Shown piece by piece: positions 59,196 to 64,000 of a stretch of 64,000 bases of DNA. Source of the stretch: Plenodomus lindquistii (lineage: Eukaryota; Ascomycota; Dothideomycetes; Pleosporales; Leptosphaeriaceae); contig JANUWI010000008.1 in NCBI GenBank assembly GCA_025504975.1, forward strand, positions 1,488,001 to 1,552,000, given 5' to 3'. Under the pieces are notes generated by a model. It was not told the origin of the DNA. It searched no databases and saw nothing but the letters and a program-made list of their open reading frames with translations. The translations under genes and the position numbers were made by a program. Numbering within the stretch: the stretch's first letter is position 1; each line of letters starts with the position of its first letter.

Positions 59196-61442
59196 TAATA
59201 TAGTATTAAACGTATACTAACTAGTATAAAGTTTATATAACTATATAAATCTAGTACTTTTCTATAGTATAAACTTTAAACTACTACTAAATAGATATAT
59301 AACTACTACTTTATACCTTTTATTCTAGTTTTTATATATTAATTAGTAGCTAAAGCTTACTATAATTATGTAATATACTTTTTTAGTACTACTAAAAAAA
59401 ACTTCTATAAAAAAATAATGTAACTATTATATTTATAATTCTTTTTAAATAGTAATAGTATAGCTTCTAGCTAATATATCTAAGCCTTTTATATACTTTA
59501 TATAGTATGTTTAGTATATAATTATTTAAGTATACTATTTACTAAATTAATTTTAAAAAACGTATATTTACTAAAGCTTATTTTTTTATACTTTTAATAG
59601 AATATAATACATGTGTTAGTATATACTAGTACTAGGTATTTTATATACTAAGTATATTATATTATAGTAGCTTAATATTTTATTTATATATTAAATTAAA
59701 CTACTATATACTACTATAAGTTTTAAATATTAAAAATACCTACGCTACTATTTATTACTATAGTAGACGCTAGCTACTATATACTAAATAAATATAGTAG
59801 TTATAGTATAACTTTTCTAGTAGAAGCTAATATAGTATATTATTACTACTTTTTAGTTATACTAATATAGCTTTTCTATAGTATATATTCTATTTATTAG
59901 TGTATAATATAGTATTAGCTATATAATATAGTAAATTTAAAAGTAAACTAGTACTTTTATACTATTTATATATAAAATACTATTATTTCTAATACTATAC
60001 TTCTACTACTACTATATACCTATACTACTACTAAAGTAAATTAGTATATTTTATTAACTAGAGTATATTAGTAGTTTAGTAATACCTACCTAGCTCTAAA
60101 CTATAAATATAGTAGAAAAATAAGCTTTTTTTATTTTTACTATTAACGCCTAGTATAACCTACCTAAAATACTAGAAAACGCAGCTATTATTACTTACTA
60201 TTTAGCTACTTTTATAAGCGCTAATATTAACTATTACTATATAGTTTTTAAAAAGAGTTTAAATATAGTTTAAGCTATTATAGCCCTTTACCCTCTACTA
60301 TTAGTAGAGTAACTAGTAAAAATTAAAAAGCTAAATAATAAATATAGTAAAGAATTTAAATACTTTTATTACTAGAACTTTAGTATTAACTGCCTAGGCG
60401 CTAAATAATAGTTTAAAAAAGTAATTAAAAACTTCTATAAAATTATAGTGCTGCTTAAAATATACTAGCTCTATAGTAAGTTTTTAGTAAATAGACTTTA
60501 TAGCTATTTTAAAAACTTATTTCCTCTAAATAAAGCTTTATTATTCTAGATTAAATAGTAATAATAAAAAAATCTTTATAAAAAAAACTTTTTACTAGAA
60601 GCTTTACTATAGGCACCTTTTACTATGTTTATTAGTAATAAAAACTTACTTTATATTCTAAAAATTTATAAAGTATAGCTAACTATAAGTAATATAATAG
60701 TAGAAAACTATAAAGTAGTATAGCTCTAGTCTCTAATAAAAAAAGTTATAATATCTAAGTTACTAGTACTTATATTAACTCTCTACTAGAATTTTTTTTC
60801 TAAATAGTATTAATTTAATATAATCTAAATATATCTATTTTTTTAATTAAAATAAGTAATGCTAAATTCTACTAGCTACTTTAAACTATAGTACTATCTA
60901 CTAGTATAGCTAGTTACACGCTTTTAATTATACTAGTCTAAACTAGTTAGTACTCTTTTTTATAGAGGCGTAGTAATTTTACTAAAAACGTTAAAAAAAA
61001 ACTATTAAAGCTAAAAGCTCTAAGTACTATATAGGCTACTATATAGAACGTACTAGCTTTAACTACTAAATTCTCTAAGCTATAAAATCTAAAGTATATA
61101 GTAGTACTAGACTAGCGTAGAATATATTAGTAAAACTAGTTAGTTATTTACGCTAAAAAAGAATAGTTTTATATAGTATAAAATAGTAGTAATAAATTAT
61201 ATAGTATAGGTATAGAAGCTTTAAATAAAACTATAATTAAATATTTTAATACTATTTAACTCTTTTTAGATTTTTAGCTATTTAGTAATATACTTTCTAA
61301 AGTATTTTTCTAAAATTCTACTATAACCTAATAAGCTCTAATAGTTACGCTAGCTAGCTAGAATAGTTTATATAATAAAATAAAAAAGTTTCTACTAATT
61401 ATATTAAAAAAGAAGCTATCTATAGCTTTATAGAATAAAGGT
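59196..61442. other. RIP-degraded sequence, identity unknown
   Basis: About 2.2 kb. The plus strand from about 60,120 to 61,200 shows fairly long stop-interrupted translation with coding-like texture but no motif I recognise. Confidence 0.4.
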
Positions 61443-61624
61443 TATTATAGAAATAGGTACTTAGAAATAATTAGAAAATAGATTATTATATTACTAGCTA
61501 GGAAGAGATTATACTATATATACCTTTACTATATAGAATTATATAAATAGAAATAAAAAAGCTTTATAGAAAATTCTAAAATTAAATAGATACAGCGTTA
61601 GCTAAGTACTATATACGTATAATA
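61443..61624. repeat. Solo LTR, 182 bp, second copy
   Basis: Same length and sequence family as 45,770-45,951 (shared ctagctaggaagagatt and acagcgttagctaagtac blocks). Flanks aaggt and tactt do not match, so its target duplication is lost or altered. Confidence 0.7.
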
Positions 61625-62899
61625 TACTTTTTAGTTATAGTAGATTAAGCTATTTAATATTAGTAGTATTAAGCTTTATAAAGCGTTAAAATAGCTATAC
61701 TTTAAAATCTAGTATAACTAAAAGTTCTATTATATTATTAAATATATATTAAAAGTAGTTAATCTAATACTAAGCCTAGTAAATTTAATTATTAGCTAAG
61801 CTTCTATTTTATTTTATATCTATTAATACTATAGCTTTTATTAGTATTTATATCTCTATATCTTTTTACGTAAAGCTTTTTTATATTTATAGATTTTTTA
61901 CTAACGCTATTTTAATATAGTCTAAAGCCTAGAAAGCTATTTATATTTATATTACTATAGTATATATTTAGCGCGCTGCGTTTTTACTTTTACTTTTATT
62001 TATATTTATATTTACTCTGCGCTTATATAGTTATCTATATAAAAAATATACCTTTTTACCTCTTCTATTTAAATCTTTAGATAAAAAGACCTTTAAAATT
62101 TTTTTTTTTTTAGAGAATTTTATATTTTTTCTAACTTTTTTACTTTTTTTACTCTACGCCGCCTTCCCCCCCTTTATATCTTTAAAAAGGGGAAAAAAAA
62201 AAAAAGAAAAAAATAGAGCGTGCTACTACTACTACTACTACTACTACGCTAGCTAGTATATAGTTTTATTATAGTAATTTTATAGAGAAGTATACTATTT
62301 TTTACTTAGGCTGTATACGCAGTACTTTTATATTAAAAGATAGATACTACTAGAACTATAATAGAATCTATAGTAAAAACTACTAGCTTTATATTTTTAG
62401 ATATCTATACTAACCTATATAAATAAATAATTTTATTAGTTAAATAAGCTTTACTAATTCTAGTATAGCTCTATTTTTACTTTTTACTACTCTAAAATAT
62501 TTATTACTATTAAAACTATAGAGGTAAGTAAAAATAAGCTTAAATATTTACGCTATAAACTCTATTTACTTTTAAAAGTACTAAAAAAAAAAAGAATAAA
62601 TATTTTACTTTTAGCGCGGCCTTTACTACTAGTAAATAAGCTAGTCTTTTTTTATAATATAAAAATATTAAAAAGTTAATTAGTAAGCTTATTAATAAAG
62701 TAATAAAGTAGATCTAGCTTTTCTCTAGACGCTGCTACTAGGCGTAGCCTATAAATTTTTTAAAAATAGGCTTTAGCCTATATATTATATTATATAAATA
62801 TAAATAAAAATTATTAAATAATTACTTATTTTACTCTAGTAATATTATAATTCTAGCTTTTATATTTTATAGCCTTAAATAATCTTTAAAAGTATTAAA
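61625..62899. other. RIP-degraded sequence with simple repeats
   Basis: No genes seen. A polypyrimidine/polypurine pair (tccccccc...aaggggaaaa) lies at about 62,164-62,210 and a (cta)8 microsatellite at 62,223-62,247. It may include the 3' LTR of the copia relic to the right, but I could not delimit it. Confidence 0.4.
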
Positions 62900-64000
62900 A
62901 GATTATTTAAAGAGATTTTTAGTAAGCCTATCTACTAGCATTTTATTAATAGAGAGGTAGCTAATTATAAAGGAGTTTTTTTTTATATTCTTGCCTAAGC
63001 TATATATTCTATATATTAACGTATTATAGCTTTATAGTAATATGTTCTCTTTTACTTATAATAAGCTAGATTATTTATTAATTATTATAGAAGATTTTAT
63101 ATAGCTTAGGTATAGGTATATAGAGCTTCTAGAGGAATTTTTAGAGCTTTATTAACTTTTTAGTAACGTATTTAAAAGATAGTAGCTTAGCTTTAGTTAT
63201 TAACGTTATAATAGTTATTTAATAAGCTATTTTCTATATAATTACTTCTCTATAGAGTATAATAATATAGCTCTAGAATAAGCGTTATATTTTAATATTA
63301 TCTATAAAAAAAGTATTACTATATATTATAAGCTTTAAGTTACTCTAGCTGTACTATATTATATAATACCTTATTTAGTAAAAATATAGAATTATTTTAT
63401 AGGCAGTTTTAAAATGCTCTAGAATAGAGTTAGTAAAATATTATAAAAGTTTAGAGGTAATAAATATAATATCTAAGCGCACTATTATAGTAGTATATAG
63501 AATAGATCTAATTATTTTCTAATACTTTTTAATCTACTATTTAATAGCTTCTCTAGTACTTTTTTCTAGCTTAGATTTTAAAAGCGGTGTATTAGAAAAG
63601 TAAGTAGAGTCTACTATACTAAACTTTTTTAAAATCTTATTAATATACTTATTATAAATAAGTAAAATTATTTTTTTTACTTAATCTCTAATTATTTGTA
63701 TCTCTAGAAACTACTTAATTAATTTTTTATTCTCTATTTAATATTTGTTTTTAAAAGTTATTACTACCTACTAAGCTTATATAATATTACTTTAGTAATA
63801 TATAATAAAAATATTATTAATATAGAAAAGTAAATAAATTTTTTAATTAAACGTATAGAAGAGATATAGTTTTTTTTTTAAAGTAATTAAGCTAAGCTGT
63901 TTAAAAGTTATAGAAAGCTTCTAGTACTATAGAAGTAGTAAATTATAAAGGCTATATAAAGTTTAGAGTAGTAGTACGCATTTACCTATAAGTTTATAGC
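62900..64000 (-). mobile_element. RIP-degraded Ty1/copia relic, continues off the right edge
   Basis: Minus-strand translation retains the copia RT/RNase H order. FLYINN (YVDD changed) is at 63,824-63,813, then a YINKILKKF-like and a SILYTTI..RLDI-like stretch, then a T.ITKAKLLS-like RNase H footprint at about 63,120. Stops throughout. The 5' part lies outside the window. Confidence 0.8.

Larger units (their letters stand above)
3851..64000. other. AT-rich, RIP-degraded repeat domain
   Basis: Composition switches between about 3,840 and 4,080. Long stretches then lack both CA and TG (for example 5,041-5,100 and 6,001-6,060) while CT, AG and CG persist. Selective loss of CpA on both strands, becoming TpA, is the known signature of RIP in Pezizomycotina. 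Open frames are absent except in two young insertions (23,866-24,211 and 31,907-41,543). The domain is built from nested retrotransposon relics, listed separately. Confidence 0.93.

Overview
The window comes from a filamentous ascomycete (Pezizomycotina). Two spliced genes carry short introns (46-62 nt) with GT-AG ends, and those in the antisense gene also have CTRAC-type branch sites. From about 3.85 kb to the right edge the DNA is extremely AT-rich. In long stretches it has almost no CpA or TpG, while CpT, ApG and CpG remain. That is the footprint of repeat-induced point mutation (RIP).

Layout: 1-3.85 kb is ordinary-composition DNA with one intact five-exon gene for a secreted-type FAD-linked oxidoreductase (berberine-bridge-enzyme-like). 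From 3.85 to 64 kb lies a RIP-degraded transposon graveyard. By matching repeats within the window I could unpick much of the nest. An old Ty3/gypsy element (called G0 here) has its LTRs at 4.29 and 47.4 kb. It was split by a Ty1/copia relic (E0, 5.07-10.21 kb, target duplication tttat), by a second gypsy of the same superfamily (E1, 10.62-17.94 kb), by a 22.7-kb block (about 20.98-43.67 kb) and by a 182-bp solo LTR (45.77 kb). To the right are a 417-bp solo LTR (48.5 kb), a partial gypsy (E3, 50.45 kb), an inverted copy of E1 inserted into E3 (E2, 51.92-59.2 kb), a second 182-bp solo LTR and a copia relic running off the right edge.

Two young, un-RIPped insertions stand out in the 22.7-kb block. 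(1) A 346-bp miniature LTR element (23,866-24,211) has 56-bp terminal repeats, a 5-bp target duplication, a primer site complementary to the anticodon half of initiator tRNA-Met, a polypurine tract and two tRNA-like T arms. (2) A complete 9.6-kb Ty3/gypsy element (31,907-41,543) has identical 195-bp LTRs. It encodes a gag-protease ORF and, through a textbook -1 frameshift signal (GGGAAAA, 5-nt spacer, 9-bp hairpin), an RT-RNase H-integrase ORF. Between pol and the 3' LTR it carries a four-exon, intron-containing gene on the opposite strand. That gene encodes a 271-aa protein with a six-cysteine zinc-finger-like cluster and a basic RG-rich tail.

The antisense gene is the most unusual content. 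Because its introns are antisense to the retroelement's genomic RNA, they would not be removed during retrotransposition. About 13 kb of the 22.7-kb block outside these two elements, and several smaller stretches, remain unidentified and too RIP-damaged for me to assign.
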